Positions 62,162 through 64,000 of a stretch of DNA of 64,000 bases are shown in pieces. The stretch is taken from the NCBI GenBank assembly GCA_020628865.1, contig JAHDEJ010000003.1:109399-173398 (forward strand). Direction: 5' to 3'. The stretch comes from Acidimicrobiales bacterium (lineage in GTDB: Bacteria; Actinomycetota; Acidimicrobiia; Acidimicrobiales; SHLQ01). The translations under genes and the position numbers were made by a program. The stretch's first letter is position 1, and each line of letters starts with the position of its first letter. The notes beneath the pieces were generated by a model. It made no database searches. It was not told the origin of the DNA and was given only the letters and a program-made list of their open reading frames with translations.

Positions 62162-63895
62162 ATGTCACTTCGTACCGACTACTGCGGCGAACTCTCTTCC
62201 GCCGACGTGGGCCGCACCGTCACGGTGGCGGGCTGGGTCGACACCCGCCGCGTCCACTCCGAACACCTCGCCTTCATCGACGTCCGGGATCACACCGGCG
62301 TCGTGCAGGTCGTCGTCGACCAGAAGGTCGACGCCCGCAGCGAATACGTCCTCGCCGTCACCGGCACCGTTCGGGCCCGCCCTGACGGCATGGTCAACGA
62401 CGCCCTCGCCAGCGGCGAGATCGAGATCGCCGACACCACGGTAGAGATCCTGAACGAGGCCGAGCCGCCGCCGTTCCCGATGCACGACCGCACCGACGTC
62501 GACGAGAACATCCGTCTCCGTCATCGCTACGTGGACCTGCGCCGCGACAAAATGCAGCGCAACCTCCGTGCCCGGGCGAAGGTCAACAGTGCCATCCGTG
62601 GCGCGATGGAGAAGCAGGGCTTCGTCGAGATCGAGACGCCGATGCTCATCGCGTCGACTCCGGAAGGCGCACGCGATTTCGTCGTGCCGAGTCGCATCCA
62701 TCCGGGCGACTTCTACGCGCTGCCGCAGAGCCCGCAGCTCTTCAAGCAGCTGTCGATGGTCGGCGGAATGGACAAGTACTACCAGATCGCCCGCTGCCTC
62801 CGAGACGAGGATCTGCGCGCCGATCGACAGTTCGAGTTCATGCAGCTCGACGCCGAAGCCAGCTTCGTCGATCAGGAGGACGTCTTCGCGTTCATCAGCG
62901 AAGCCGTCGCCGACGCCACCGAAGCGGTCTCGGGCGAGCGCCCCGCCGAGATTCCCCGCATGACCTGGCAGGAAGCCCAGGAGCGCTACGGCTCGGACAA
63001 GCCCGACGTGCGCTTCGGCATGGAACTGAACGACATCACCGATCTGTTCGGCGAGACCGAATCCAAGGTCTTCCAGACGCCGGTCGTCAAGGGCATCTGC
63101 ATGCCCGGCGGCGCCGATGAGCTCGGCCGGAACGCCATCGACGACCTGACCGACAAGGCAAAGCGTTGGGGCGCCAAGGGCCTCGCCTGGTTCCGTGTCC
63201 GCGACGAGGGCCTCGAAGGTGCGCTCACGAAGTTCATGAGCGAAGCCGAGATCGCCGGTGTGCAGGAGCGCCTGGGCGCCTCCTCGGGCGACATGGTCTT
63301 CCTCATCGCCGATTCGCGTCGAGTGGCCAACAAGGTCCTCGGGCTGCTCCGCCTGGAGCTCGGTCGTCCGCCGGTCAACGAAGGTGGCTTCAACTTCCTG
63401 TGGATCACCGACTTCCCGCTGTTCGAAGAGGTCATCGACGGCAACCCGATTCCCGCCCACCATCCGTTCACGATGCCGCACCCCGACGACGTCGAGATGC
63501 TGAACACCGCACAGGGCGACGAATGGCTCGACATTCGCTCGCAGGCCTACGACCTCGTGCTGAACGGCTGGGAGCTCGGTTCGGGCAGCATCCGAATCCA
63601 CCGATCCGACGTGCAGGCTCGCATCTTCGAGATCCTGGGTATCGGCCCGGAGGAACAGCAGGCCAAGTTCGGCTTCCTGCTGGACGCGTTCAAGTACGGG
63701 GCCCCGCCACACGGTGGCTTCGCCTTCGGCATCGACCGGCTCACGGCGCTGCTCGTCGGCGAGGAGAACATCCGTGAGGTCATCGCGTTCCCGAAGACCC
63801 AGAGCGGCTCGGATCCGATGACCAACGCGCCGAGCCCCATCGATCCGGCCCAGCTCGACGAACTCGGCCTCCGCGTCCTTCCCCGCCAGGACTGA
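62162..63895 (+). CDS. aspS: Aspartyl-tRNA synthetase, bacterial type
   Basis: A 577-residue class IIb synthetase. N-terminal OB-fold anticodon domain (TVAGWVDTRRVHSEHLAFIDVRD), motif 1 (FVEIETPMLIASTPEGARDF), QSPQLFKQ, motif 2 (YYQIARCLRDEDLRADRQ), the bacterial GAD insertion and motif 3 (GGFAFGIDRLTALL) are complete. An AAGGA ribosome site lies about ten bases before the ATG. Whether it charges only tRNA(Asp) or also tRNA(Asn) cannot be judged; no gatCAB gene is in the window. Confidence 0.95.
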   Translation: MSLRTDYCGELSSADVGRTVTVAGWVDTRRVHSEHLAFIDVRDHTGVVQVVVDQKVDARSEYVLAVTGTVRARPDGMVNDALASGEIEIADTTVEILNEAEPPPFPMHDRTDVDENIRLRHRYVDLRRDKMQRNLRARAKVNSAIRGAMEKQGFVEIETPMLIASTPEGARDFVVPSRIHPGDFYALPQSPQLFKQLSMVGGMDKYYQIARCLRDEDLRADRQFEFMQLDAEASFVDQEDVFAFISEAVADATEAVSGERPAEIPRMTWQEAQERYGSDKPDVRFGMELNDITDLFGETESKVFQTPVVKGICMPGGADELGRNAIDDLTDKAKRWGAKGLAWFRVRDEGLEGALTKFMSEAEIAGVQERLGASSGDMVFLIADSRRVANKVLGLLRLELGRPPVNEGGFNFLWITDFPLFEEVIDGNPIPAHHPFTMPHPDDVEMLNTAQGDEWLDIRSQAYDLVLNGWELGSGSIRIHRSDVQARIFEILGIGPEEQQAKFGFLLDAFKYGAPPHGGFAFGIDRLTALLVGEENIREVIAFPKTQSGSDPMTNAPSPIDPAQLDELGLRVLPRQD

Positions 63896-63930
63896 CGACA
63901 CCACGACCAACCACTCTCCGCGCTCAGCCC

Positions 63931-63959
63931 CTCACATCGGTACCAGGTACGGATGTGAG
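63931..63959 (+). terminator. Candidate terminator after aspS
   Basis: A 14-base arm at 63931-63944 and its complement at 63946-63959 with one mismatch around a single central base. It starts 35 bases after the aspS stop. No T-run follows. Confidence 0.55.
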
Positions 63960-63984
63960 TGGGCGGCCGCAGAGGGTGAGGGGA

Positions 63985-63990
63985 TAGGAT
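63985..63990 (+). promoter_or_regulatory. Candidate -10 box TAGGAT near window end
   Basis: TAGGAT lies ten bases from the right edge. By the spacing seen elsewhere, a leaderless gene could start at about 63997 or just beyond the window. Confidence 0.3.
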
Positions 63991-64000
63991 CCGCACTCGT

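Noticed and set aside
62165..63910. Minus-strand 581-codon frame opposite aspS
   Set aside because: aspS on the plus strand is complete and convincing; the antisense translation is low-complexity.

Overview
This window is a high-GC, gene-dense chromosomal segment. Start codons are ATG or GTG, many genes are coupled by 4-base ATGA/GTGA overlaps, and nothing in it looks phage- or transposon-derived. The gene set and order (ruvCAB, queA-tgt, yajC-secD-secF-apt-relA-hisS-aspS, PknB-type kinases, an ABC-F ATPase) point to an actinobacterium. The DmdA-like, MttB-like, sulfatase and GH44 genes, together with the apparent leaderless promoters, suggest a free-living aerobic heterotroph, perhaps an aquatic Acidimicrobiia (Ilumatobacter-like). 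The taxonomic placement is inference.

Layout. 1-3.0 kb, minus strand: ABC-F ATPase, EamA transporter and a 2OG-Fe(II) oxygenase cut by the window edge. 3-14 kb: a diguanylate cyclase, a family II haloalkane dehalogenase (minus strand), then a signalling/secretion group (non-RD Ser/Thr kinase, FHA-winged-helix protein, secreted GH44 glycosidase), an alpha/beta hydrolase, a small protein of unknown function, and a PhyH oxygenase coupled to a second EamA transporter. 14-18.5 kb: a DMSP-demethylase-like GcvT protein divergent from a class III aminotransferase, then a membrane-anchored propeller-like protein. 18.5-24.4 kb: an orphan molybdopterin oxidoreductase, an ECF sigma factor with a coupled acidic membrane partner, and a ClC channel with CBS domains. 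24.3-32.6 kb: a phenylacetate catabolic locus with paaX-paaH on the minus strand and paaZ-A-D-B-C-F-K on the plus strand. 32.6-38.3 kb: two tiny ORFs, class I fumarase, a methyltransferase, an acyl-CoA synthetase coupled to a PhnZ-like HD protein, a structured non-coding stretch and an HTH-like protein. 38.3-46 kb: a sulfatase, a DUF2797 protein, an IclR regulator with an MttB-family methyltransferase, and a second Ser/Thr kinase. 46-49 kb: a membrane protein, a cold-shock protein, a PF10118 protein and a small membrane protein. 49.1-63.9 kb: housekeeping genes for Holliday-junction resolution, queuosine tRNA modification, protein export, purine salvage, the stringent response and two aminoacyl-tRNA synthetases, interrupted only by an LtrA-UBP fusion on the other strand.

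How the genes work together. The paa genes give activation (PaaK), epoxidation (PaaABC(D)), ring opening (PaaZ) and part of the beta-oxidation (PaaF, PaaH), with PaaX as the likely repressor. The reductase PaaE and thiolase PaaJ are not in the window. C1 and methyl-donor metabolism is suggested by the DmdA-like and MttB-like genes, but no corrinoid protein is present.

A regulatory feature recurs across the window. A TANNNT box ends 6-9 bases before the start codon of at least 14 genes that open transcription units, which implies widespread leaderless mRNAs. Other notable points are a Tgt that has lost all three zinc-ligand cysteines, tandem operator-like repeats at two loci, and a 101-base inverted-repeat element in the longest gene-free stretch. 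No tRNA, rRNA, CRISPR array or insertion sequence was recognised.
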